From a virus, in the IMG/VR virus record IMGVR_UViG_3300042884_000229, positions 1 to 20,738 of that record: 20,738 nt of DNA. One strand, written 5' to 3'. Position 1 is the stretch's first letter. Every line of letters begins with the position of its first letter. Made by a program: the position numbers and the translations under genes. The notes beneath the pieces were generated by a model that did not search any database, had not been told where the DNA came from, and saw only the letters and a list, made by a program, of their open reading frames with translations. Positions 14,326-20,738 of the stretch are shown in pieces.

Positions 14326-14600
14326 TGAGTATTAAAGGTTCTGTGCCTGCGCACGCTTATTATGGTGCACCAGTTTCGGGTAACCGTCCTGCAGGGATGC
14401 AGGGCGGTTCTCGTCTTGCATCGGGGTCTGGACCTTATTTGGGGCGTGGAAACAAATGTTCAGGCAAAGATGACACCTGTGAAGGCAACCGTGTCAAAGA
14501 CGAGGCTTTTTGCGCTGGTCACCTTAGGTCCCTGAAAGGTGCCAAAACCGCCCCTGTTTTGTCCGAGCCTACAGTAGAGGTGGTTGAAGATGGCGTTTAA
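14325..14600 (+). CDS. Small Cys/His protein, possible zinc binder
   Basis: A 91-residue protein with a Gly/Ser/Ala-rich first half and the pattern C45-x6-C52-x10-C63-x2-H66, consistent with one zinc site. The surrounding residues (KCSGKDDTCEGNRV, FCAGHLRSL) resemble small CCCH proteins found near neck genes in phages. The C-terminus is acidic. It has no Shine-Dalgarno; its ATG is the end of the TAGAACAA element. It overlaps the start of the next gene by 11 bases, so the two are coupled. Confidence 0.65.
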   Translation: MSIKGSVPAHAYYGAPVSGNRPAGMQGGSRLASGSGPYLGRGNKCSGKDDTCEGNRVKDEAFCAGHLRSLKGAKTAPVLSEPTVEVVEDGV

Positions 14601-15309
14601 TACGATGACTGCAGCCGATATTCGGGCTGCTGTCAGGTCTATTACTGATTTGGATGCTGACGATATTTCTGATTCTATTCTTAATCTTTACATTCGGGAT
14701 GGCTACTATCGTATTTTGGATGTTGAAAAGCGATGGTCTTTTTTAGAGTATTCTTTTAACTTTAACACACGAACTGGTGTTCGTGCGTATAACATTGCAG
14801 AGTTAACCGATGAACCACTTGGTCAGGTTATTTCTATTGTGGATAACCGTGGAACTGGTTACCGTTTGGACATGATTGGCTACGACATGGCTGAAACTAC
14901 CTATATTGGTTCTTACGACACTAATGGTGACCCGTTGTTTTATGCTGTGTGGGCTGGTGCTATTCATTTGTATCCCAAGCCTAATAATGTGCGTTCTCTT
15001 AGTGCACGTGGTTATCGTGAGCCTTTGGATTGGCAAACTGAGGGTGGTGCTGTTGATGCGCCTGCTACGCTTCATTTCCCGTTGGTGTATTACGCTTGCA
15101 GTCGTATTTACCAACAGTTGGAAGATTCGGCTATGGCTGAGCAATATAAGCGTGCATATGATGAGGGTGTTGCTTTGGCGGTTAAGACCGCAACAACACC
15201 CACCAGTCATAACCATATGATTTTGTCGCACGGACAAACAAAGAGGCGACCTACCTATAATGGTTGGTTGAACTCTTTGGGTTCTGACCGTTCTCGCTGG
15301 GGTCTGTAA
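14590..15309 (+). CDS. Head-tail adaptor / tail tubular protein A-like
   Basis: A 239-residue protein resembling T7 gp11-type adaptors. It has an N-terminal helical part (MTAADIRAAVRSITDLDADDISDSILNLYIRDGYYRIL, cited in part), a beta-rich middle (YNIAELTDEPLGQVISI, LFYAVWAGAIHLYPKP) and a helical C-terminal part with YYACSRIYQQLEDSAMAEQY. It would join the portal to the tail nozzle. A TTG two codons upstream is a weaker start; the ATG at 14590 has AGAGG upstream and is preferred. The stop overlaps the next start (TAATG), coupling it to the nozzle gene. Confidence 0.7.
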   Translation: MAFNTMTAADIRAAVRSITDLDADDISDSILNLYIRDGYYRILDVEKRWSFLEYSFNFNTRTGVRAYNIAELTDEPLGQVISIVDNRGTGYRLDMIGYDMAETTYIGSYDTNGDPLFYAVWAGAIHLYPKPNNVRSLSARGYREPLDWQTEGGAVDAPATLHFPLVYYACSRIYQQLEDSAMAEQYKRAYDEGVALAVKTATTPTSHNHMILSHGQTKRRPTYNGWLNSLGSDRSRWGL

Positions 15310-16967
15310 TGTCTATACAGATTTTTGAGCAGAAGGATTTCACTGGTGGTTTAAATCTGAGGTCGGACCAGTTTCAGTTGGCTGATAACGAATCCCCTGA
15401 AATGCTTAATGTTGAGGTTGACCCACGTGGTGGTGTATTTAGCCGTGGTGGTATGTCACGTATTAATACTGCTAATGTGTCTGGTACTTGGAGTCCTCAG
15501 AAGTTGTTTACTTTTGATTCTGCTTTTGGACGTAAACTTTTGTTGGCTAATAGTAACAAAATATCTCAGTATGTTTCTCCCAACTTTGTAACTATTAAAA
15601 ACGGTACGGGTGCCGATATTACTGCTTCTGGTGAGCATGGGTTTTGTGTTGCTTCTTGGGGTCAAACATTATACATGGTTTGTGGCAACACTGGTGCACA
15701 GGGTGGTTTTTCTTGGGATGGTTTAAACGCTGCCGTAAGTTTAAGTCCTAGCGGTTCTAGTCCTAATGCTTGGCAGTCTCGTAGTTCTGCACCTGCAGGT
15801 AAAATACCTCAGGCTGAACATGTTGTTGTTCATGCCAATAAGTTGTTTGTTGCAAACACCCGTGAAGCAACTGTTACCCATCCAAACAGAATCCGTTGGT
15901 CTGATGAGGCTTTGCCAACTAACTGGGTTGAAAGCGACTATATAGATATTTTTGGTGGCGGAGCAGAAATCACTGGTATGGCTGTAGTTAACGGTGTTCT
16001 TGCAATCTTTAAAGAAAAAGCCATCTACGTTTTGTACGGTTATTCTTCCGTCATTGGTGACGAGGATTTTCGTCTTGTGCAAATATCTAACGATATTGGT
16101 TGCTCTAATCATCATTCTATGGTGGCAACTGAAAGTGGTATTTTCTTTTATTCTGCCCGTAAAGGTTTGTTCTTTTTTGATGGTACAAATTTAAATAACA
16201 TTTTTGAACCTATGCGTTCAGCGTTTGACCTTGGGTTTATTAACAATGCAGCACCCGAAACAATTTCGGTGTCTGCACTTGGTAGACGCATTTGGTTGTC
16301 CTTGCCTTATGCTATTGATGGTTCTTCCCCCGATGTTCCTACTATCAACTTGGTGTACGACCCTTCTTTGGGTTCGTACACCATGTTTAAAACAGCAGAT
16401 GGATACGGTGTTGTTGACGGTATTGATTTCCGCACGGACAGCGGGGAAGAATGGCGTTTAATGTGTCACCCTGTGGTTCCTGCTGTGTTGCGTGTTGACA
16501 TGTTTGGTTTGGACCACGATAAAATTTTGGCTGGCGGTGTAGAGTCTGGTTTTGAAACTGTTTACCGCACTAAATGGTTTGATGCTGGTTCTTATATGCA
16601 ACGCAAAATGTTTCGCAGACCTGACTTTGTTATGCGTGAAACAGACACACCACAAAACATTACGGTAGATGTTTACCATGATTATCAGGAATCTGATGGT
16701 TCAGAGAAGCGTTCTTTTGTTTTAGGTTTGGAACCAACTTCTACTGGTATGTTGTGGGGTGACAATTGGGCTACTCTTATTGCTGGTAGTTCCACCCTGT
16801 ATGAGGGTTCGGTTTGGTCTAATGACACTCTTGGTGGTTCTATTAAGACAGCGAAAAATCTTGGACTGTGTAAGACGGTTCAGTTGCGGTTTACTGGTGA
16901 GTCCAGCAAACCGTGGGGTATTAACAGTATTGGATATAAATGGGTTCCAAGAAGGGTTAAAGGTTAA
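15309..16967 (+). CDS. Tail nozzle / tail tubular protein B-like
   Basis: A 552-residue beta-rich protein. The opening FEQKDFTGGLNLRSDQFQLADNESPEMLNVEVDPRGGVFSRGG (cited in part) is the hallmark start of podovirus tail-nozzle and stabilisation proteins. Beta-propeller-like repeats follow (HVVVHANKLFVANT, GMAVVNGVLAIFKEKAIYVLYG, SMVATESGIFFYSARKGLFFFDG, cited in part). It would form the end of the short tail below the adaptor. The length is somewhat shorter than T7 gp12. The overlap TAATG with the adaptor gene supports a stoichiometric pair. Confidence 0.8.
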   Translation: MSIQIFEQKDFTGGLNLRSDQFQLADNESPEMLNVEVDPRGGVFSRGGMSRINTANVSGTWSPQKLFTFDSAFGRKLLLANSNKISQYVSPNFVTIKNGTGADITASGEHGFCVASWGQTLYMVCGNTGAQGGFSWDGLNAAVSLSPSGSSPNAWQSRSSAPAGKIPQAEHVVVHANKLFVANTREATVTHPNRIRWSDEALPTNWVESDYIDIFGGGAEITGMAVVNGVLAIFKEKAIYVLYGYSSVIGDEDFRLVQISNDIGCSNHHSMVATESGIFFYSARKGLFFFDGTNLNNIFEPMRSAFDLGFINNAAPETISVSALGRRIWLSLPYAIDGSSPDVPTINLVYDPSLGSYTMFKTADGYGVVDGIDFRTDSGEEWRLMCHPVVPAVLRVDMFGLDHDKILAGGVESGFETVYRTKWFDAGSYMQRKMFRRPDFVMRETDTPQNITVDVYHDYQESDGSEKRSFVLGLEPTSTGMLWGDNWATLIAGSSTLYEGSVWSNDTLGGSIKTAKNLGLCKTVQLRFTGESSKPWGINSIGYKWVPRRVKG

Positions 16968-16969
16968 TT

Positions 16970-17272
16970 ATGGCTAATTTAAATATTCCTAACAACTTTA
17001 GTGCAGGTACACCTGCAGTTGCTAATAGTGTTAACGCAAACTTTTCTGCGGTTAAATCTTTTGTTGAAACAGAACTCGTCCAACGGGACGGTTCTGTTAA
17101 AGCAACAGCGGCAAGTTACGGTGAGGGTTCTATTCAGAACGTTGCGTTGGCTGAAGGCACTATTACTAATGATAAGTTGAATTATTCTTCTGTTCCTCGG
17201 ACAACGGTTTCTACGGATGACCCTACGGGCGGTAAGAATGGCGATGTTTGGGTTAAGGTGATTGTTCCGTAA
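16970..17272 (+). CDS. Tail fibre N-domain-like protein
   Basis: A 100-residue protein. The opening NIPNNFSAGTPAVANSVNANFSAVKSFVE is a frequent N-terminal attachment module of phage fibre proteins. A short helical linker follows, then a C-terminal TDDPTGGKNGDVWVKV segment of a type common in fibre and virion-surface proteins. As a separate small gene it may be an adaptor for the next protein, with which it overlaps by TAATG. AAAGG lies about 6 bases before its ATG, at the end of the nozzle gene. Confidence 0.6.
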   Translation: MANLNIPNNFSAGTPAVANSVNANFSAVKSFVETELVQRDGSVKATAASYGEGSIQNVALAEGTITNDKLNYSSVPRTTVSTDDPTGGKNGDVWVKVIVP

Positions 17273-18402
17273 TGCCTGCTGCTAATGGTCATTCTGCCAA
17301 GGCGTACCTTAATGGTTCGTGGAGGGATTGGGCTGCTGTTCAAGGTAACTTGAATGGCACTTGGAGGCTTGCCTCTGATGTTTTCGTGCGTCAAAATAAC
17401 GAGTGGAAAAAAGTCTGGGTTCGCTTAACTGGACCTACGGCTGGTTCTTCCAGCATTTCTCATGTGACTGCTACTATTTCTTGGACTGCTGGCGTAGGTC
17501 AGGATGGCTTTAAACTGTATCGTAACGGCACGTTTGTTAAAAACGTAATTGGTGCAAACACAACTACTGATGTTGTTCCCACTATGCAGGCTAACCACGT
17601 GTATACGGTTTCTGCGTATGCTGGTACTACGGAAACAGCGCAAATTCCTTGTGGTACGGTTCGTGCCGAGGTTGGCTCCACAACTGCTTCCAGTTCTATC
17701 ATAACCAACTGGGGTTATGTTAACGATTCTTGGAATGGAAACCAAATCGTATTTGGTTCTTCTTGTGTTGCTGTTCCAAACGCAACAGGTTACGAAAGAT
17801 TTTTACGTTGGGAATTCCCAACAGACATTCAAACTTTCCTGACTGATTACGGAGCAACCAACACGAGTTCTTATGGATTGGGTCAAGACTATACAGCCTA
17901 TACACAATGGAGAGCCTATGTTGACCACAATAGTGTTAGGTATTATGGTGCGTGGTCAAATCAATCAAACGTTACGGCTGGTCGTCCACAAATCAGAACA
18001 GCATCAACACAAGACATAGCATTTGACGCTTGGCTAGACCAAGAACGTTACTACACTGGTTTTGGTGCTGTAACAGAGTTAAACACATCTTACAATGCGT
18101 TTAACACAATTGTAGACTCCTATCAGTTCCGTAACTTTACGGTTAACTTTTCTAGTCAAATTACAGGAACAAACCGCACTATTGTTATATCAAAACCAGG
18201 AACTAACATTACGCTTGGTCCTTCTGGAATTGGCAACGGTTGGGATTCGTCAGTATTCACCGACTATGTAGACCAGCGGTTCCGTGTAGACCCACAAGGA
18301 AACAGTTGGTTTAGTTTCAACAACGCCAACAAACTAAGCGGTGTTATTCGTTTCAATGTCCGTGCTATAACTCAAACTGCAGTGAACCCAACAGTAGGTT
18401 AA
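17272..18402 (+). CDS. Fibre/adhesin-like protein with Trp repeats and FN3-like domain
   Basis: A 376-residue beta-rich protein. Residues 10-50 hold three short Trp repeats (AYLNGSWRDW, GNLNGTWRLA, VRQNNEWKKV). Residues 53-130 look like a fibronectin type III domain (ISWTAGVGQDGFKLYRNG, YTVSAYAG). The rest (130-376) is Asn/Thr/Tyr/Trp-rich and unrecognised, perhaps a further carbohydrate-binding or shaft region. Composition, size and position after the nozzle gene suggest a second receptor-binding or surface protein. Its start overlaps the preceding stop. Confidence 0.65.
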   Translation: MPAANGHSAKAYLNGSWRDWAAVQGNLNGTWRLASDVFVRQNNEWKKVWVRLTGPTAGSSSISHVTATISWTAGVGQDGFKLYRNGTFVKNVIGANTTTDVVPTMQANHVYTVSAYAGTTETAQIPCGTVRAEVGSTTASSSIITNWGYVNDSWNGNQIVFGSSCVAVPNATGYERFLRWEFPTDIQTFLTDYGATNTSSYGLGQDYTAYTQWRAYVDHNSVRYYGAWSNQSNVTAGRPQIRTASTQDIAFDAWLDQERYYTGFGAVTELNTSYNAFNTIVDSYQFRNFTVNFSSQITGTNRTIVISKPGTNITLGPSGIGNGWDSSVFTDYVDQRFRVDPQGNSWFSFNNANKLSGVIRFNVRAITQTAVNPTVG

Positions 18403-18406
18403 TGTT

Positions 18407-18550
18407 ATGGCTTGGATACCTAAAGGATTAAACGCTTTAACAGGATTAAAGTCGGGAACAACTCTAATTGAGTTGTTCACGTCTTTGGCTAAAGAGTTAA
18501 AACGTCTTGAAGATGAAATACAACAACTCAAAAAGGAGAAGAAACAATGA
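18407..18550 (+). CDS. 47-aa coiled-coil protein
   Basis: A short open frame of 47 residues starting MAWIPKGLNALTGLKSG. The second half (IELFTSLAKELKRLEDEIQQ then LKKEKKQ) has heptad spacing of Leu/Ile and alternating charge, typical of a coiled coil. The start lies 5 bases after the previous stop, with only a weak AGG upstream. The stop overlaps the next ATG (ATGA), and its last codons contain the Shine-Dalgarno AAGGAG for that gene, so the two are coupled. No family is recognised. Confidence 0.6.
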   Translation: MAWIPKGLNALTGLKSGTTLIELFTSLAKELKRLEDEIQQLKKEKKQ

Positions 18551-18984
18551 GCGACACTTCTGCTTTCTATGGTGACTTCGGTTTGTCCGAGGCACGTGCT
18601 ATTAGAAAACGAGCAAACTCCAGTATTGCAATGACACAGGCGGCAGCCATGGGTCAACGCCGAGGCAACCGAAACTTGGCGGATATTCAACGCCGATACA
18701 GCGAAGGTTTTAACCCTGTTGTTGCTGGCTATAACCGCCGTGGACTTGGTGGACCTAATGTTAGGTCGGGTGTGCGTACTGCTGGTTTGGAAAAGTATGC
18801 TGAAAATTTGCAGCGTGATTTGGGTCGTGAAACTGAAGGTATTTACGACCAGTTGGAAACTATTGCTTTTCAGAACGCTACAGACCAAGATGAACTTGAG
18901 GATTTTTTGGCGAATTTGCGGTTGAATAAACAACAGCAAATTCTTGGTTCTGCAATTGATATTAAACAGATGGCTTCATACTAG
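18547..18984 (+). CDS. Unrecognised phage protein, possible internal virion protein
   Basis: A 145-residue protein, mostly helical and polar, with RKRANSSIAMTQAAAMGQRRG near the N-terminus (cited in part) and a C-terminal helix rich in Gln, Glu and Leu (LEDFLANLRLNKQQQILG). AAGGAG lies 9 bases before the ATG. It lies after the tail genes and before two other helical proteins, a position where podoviruses often encode internal or ejection proteins. No motif decides this. Confidence 0.6.
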   Translation: MSDTSAFYGDFGLSEARAIRKRANSSIAMTQAAAMGQRRGNRNLADIQRRYSEGFNPVVAGYNRRGLGGPNVRSGVRTAGLEKYAENLQRDLGRETEGIYDQLETIAFQNATDQDELEDFLANLRLNKQQQILGSAIDIKQMASY

Positions 18985-18995
18985 GAGGAAACAAC

Positions 18996-19901
18996 ATGGC
19001 ACCACGTAGAGTATTTAATCCCAAAACAAGTAGGTTTGACCCTGTTCAATTACCTACACCTTCGGATGACCCTATTGAAAGAGTTCGTGGCGAGGTAGGA
19101 CAACGTTCTATGACTCGTGTCGGTGGTCCAGTCCGTGAAGGCAAGGACAGTCCGACATTTAGAACACCTACTCAGTTGACACCGCAGGCTCCTAAGTCTA
19201 CTGCTCCTGTGCCTGAGGAAGTTGACTGGAATGATGTTATGAGCCGATACAAAGATGACCCTTTGTTTAGTCAACTTATAAGCACTCTTTTTGGTGCTGG
19301 TGGCTCTGGAGGTTCTGGTCCTAGCCGTGCAGACCGTCAACGGGCTGCACGAACAGTTCAACAGGCTGGTCGTCAAGCCAAGAAAGATTATACCCGTCTT
19401 GGTGAGGAAGGTTTTGCTCGGACAATGGGGGAAGCCGATAAGTATTATGGTGGTCGTGAAACCACTGCCCGTCAGCAGATTGATGATGCAACAAGAAATT
19501 TCTTGCAGAACCTTGTTGCGCCAACGGCTTACACTAGTGCGCCGTTGCCTAATATGCGTGTTCAGGAGCAGGGCTTAAATGAGTCTCTAGGGGCTTATGG
19601 GGCTACTGGTGACCTTGCTAGACAGCAGATGGCTGCTGACCAAGGTGAACTTGATTTCGCTAATCAGTTGGCTACTCGTACTATGGGTCAGTTGAACACT
19701 GCACAAACGAACTATCTTGATGCTATCAGGAACGCTGGTTTGGGTGCACAGGCGGCTGCTCGTACTGGTTTAACACAGAACCTTGAGTCTATGCGTGGGA
19801 TGACACGTGCACAGGCTGATGCGGTTCGTCAGCAGTTGCTCCAGCAGGGCATTGAGGCGTTGATTTCTGGGAATCAAAACGCCGCTAATGCTTATCTGTA
19901 A
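18996..19901 (+). CDS. Unrecognised helical protein, possible internal virion protein
   Basis: A 301-residue protein. The first 90 residues are Pro/Arg-rich and probably unstructured. A Gly/Ser linker (GAGGSGGSGPS, about 97-107) leads to a long Ala/Gln/Arg helical region (110-295) with repeated QQ, AARTG and TRAQADA segments and coiled-coil character. No membrane segment is seen. AGGAGG lies 6 bases before the ATG. By position and composition it could be an ejected or internal capsid protein; the family is not recognised. Confidence 0.6.
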   Translation: MAPRRVFNPKTSRFDPVQLPTPSDDPIERVRGEVGQRSMTRVGGPVREGKDSPTFRTPTQLTPQAPKSTAPVPEEVDWNDVMSRYKDDPLFSQLISTLFGAGGSGGSGPSRADRQRAARTVQQAGRQAKKDYTRLGEEGFARTMGEADKYYGGRETTARQQIDDATRNFLQNLVAPTAYTSAPLPNMRVQEQGLNESLGAYGATGDLARQQMAADQGELDFANQLATRTMGQLNTAQTNYLDAIRNAGLGAQAAARTGLTQNLESMRGMTRAQADAVRQQLLQQGIEALISGNQNAANAYL

Positions 19902-19923
19902 TAGAACAAACACGGCATTTATA
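19902..19923 (+). promoter_or_regulatory. TAGAACAA-N6-CATTTATA element (putative late promoter)
   Basis: TAGAACAA (19902-19909), ACACGG, CATTTATA (19916-19923), starting at the base after the preceding stop. GGAG follows immediately and serves as Shine-Dalgarno for the ATG at 19932. TATA followed by GGAG resembles the end of T7-type promoters. Confidence 0.65.
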
Positions 19924-19931
19924 GGAGTTTT

Positions 19932-20723
19932 ATGGCTAGTAAAAAATTATCTAGGGAGCAAATTGCTAAGTTGCTTCAGTTAACTGGAGGCAATATTGAG
20001 GCTGTAACCGATTTGGGTGTAAACCCAAATCAGGTTTTGGCTGTCCTTATTTCTAGCCCTGAGTTGTTAACTTCTGCACGGACAAAGGCGCAGTCACAGG
20101 CTGAGGAGTTGGGTCTTGATTCTTTTAGGGAAGATTTTGAGTATGACCCTGAAACTAATATCAACTCTGTAAGCATGGCTTATGATGCTATGCCTGAAAA
20201 ATATCGTGATTTAGCAAAAGTTTATTTTAATCAAATTAAAGACACTGGTGGAAACAAAACAGGCATTGACACTGTTAATAAAACAATTTTTAAAGATAGT
20301 AGAGAACAGTTAAAAACTGATTTTGGTCTTACAGATGATGAATTTGACTCGTTCACCAATGACTTAAAGAAAGATGCTGAGTCTTTTATTGAGCAGGAAA
20401 ACACTAAACGGCGTAACCAAATGAAGGCTTTTATGGGTCGTCAAAAAGAATACGGCATTAAAGAGGGTGTTTCCGCTACCGAGGGTGTTCTTGCCAAGCA
20501 AAGTGGTTTCCGTGGTTTGTCCTCGCTACCTTTGTCCTTTGAAGATTTCTCCAAGGCTGAGTCTGAACGTTTAAGTAAGGAATTAAAGAAATCAGGCAAG
20601 AATGATGCCGCCATTGCTTCTTTGCTTCCTCAGTTTCAGGAGCGTTTAAAGAAGGATGTTGGTGGCAGATACCAGTCTGTTGCGTTAATGAATTTGCTTA
20701 AGCAAAATTTGATGGGTGAGTAA
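19932..20723 (+). CDS. Unrecognised helical protein
   Basis: A 263-residue charged, helical protein beginning MASKKLSREQIAKLLQLTGG. Lys/Glu/Asp content is high, no Cys or membrane segment is seen, and a segment of about 40 residues (KTDFGLTDDEFDSFTNDLKKDAESFIEQE, cited in part) is strongly acidic. A small UBA- or HTH-like helical domain at residues 5-45 is possible (EQIAKLLQLTGGNIEAVTDL). It heads a new unit behind a TAGAACAA element and GGAG. Internal virion or ejection-apparatus protein is a guess from position. Its stop overlaps the next start (TAATG). Confidence 0.6.
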   Translation: MASKKLSREQIAKLLQLTGGNIEAVTDLGVNPNQVLAVLISSPELLTSARTKAQSQAEELGLDSFREDFEYDPETNINSVSMAYDAMPEKYRDLAKVYFNQIKDTGGNKTGIDTVNKTIFKDSREQLKTDFGLTDDEFDSFTNDLKKDAESFIEQENTKRRNQMKAFMGRQKEYGIKEGVSATEGVLAKQSGFRGLSSLPLSFEDFSKAESERLSKELKKSGKNDAAIASLLPQFQERLKKDVGGRYQSVALMNLLKQNLMGE

Positions 20724-20738
20724 TGTCTGTTTCTAGGT
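20723..20738 (+). CDS. Start of a further gene, cut by the window edge
   Basis: An ATG at 20723 overlaps the preceding stop as TAATG, as at five other junctions here. Only MSVSR can be read before the window ends. Confidence 0.5.

Noticed and set aside
18334-18939. Leftward 201-codon open frame
   Set aside because: Lies opposite three well-spaced rightward genes with Shine-Dalgarno sites; the translation is a Ser/Asn-rich shadow.

Overview
The window is part of the late (virion and packaging) region of a tailed bacteriophage, class Caudoviricetes, most likely a short-tailed (podovirus-type) phage. It holds both terminase subunits, a portal, a scaffold, a major capsid protein, a tail-tube/adaptor protein and a large nozzle-like tail protein. 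I see no sheath, tail-tube or tape-measure gene, although the window may be incomplete. Coding DNA is AT-leaning with many T-ending codons. Several small proteins (a DUF5872-type protein, an RFGQQG-type protein, a WxDAH/VGDINHIP-type protein, an M15 peptidase) look like those of phages from aquatic metagenomes. The host cannot be named from the sequence; an aquatic bacterium, perhaps an actinobacterium, is a guess.

Layout. 1-510: GC-richer stretch without a convincing gene, containing a twin palindrome (337-375). 521-544: strong terminator. 589-1766: leftward operon of four small genes (41-aa membrane protein, conserved hypothetical, DUF5872 protein, RFGQQG protein). 1767-1966: divergent control region with four consecutive hairpins and, facing outward, two copies of a repeated element. 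1967-6546: rightward unit with terminase small subunit, zinc-ribbon protein, BppU-like N-domain protein, collagen-like receptor-binding fibre, tail-assembly-chaperone-like protein and terminase large subunit. 6577-10252: FmdB-like zinc ribbon, two small membrane proteins (holin candidates), a Lys-rich protein, portal and an M15 peptidase (endolysin candidate). 10310-12091: scaffold and major capsid protein, closed by a 13-bp terminator hairpin. 12179-14306: five small basic proteins. 14325-19901: Cys/His protein, head-tail adaptor, tail nozzle protein, two fibre-like proteins, a 47-aa coiled-coil protein and two unrecognised proteins. 19932-end: an unrecognised 263-aa protein and the first codons of another gene.

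The most interesting signal is a repeated intergenic element, TAGAACAA-N6-YATWWATA. It occurs five times in near-perfect form on the + strand (1946, 6556, 10255, 14304, 19902), once degenerate (2533) and once near-perfect on the - strand (1919 to 1897). It sits at the head of each apparent transcription unit. Its geometry does not fit a sigma-70 promoter (only 10 bases between the two hexamers) but resembles the compact promoter of a single-subunit phage RNA polymerase. In three perfect cases the last A of the element is the A of the start codon and no Shine-Dalgarno is present, while the two + strand copies followed by a leader do have one. This suggests leaderless late mRNAs. A second signal is a family of small basic proteins sharing an N-terminal (K/R)PxGIxDD motif, encoded on both sides of the portal-capsid block.
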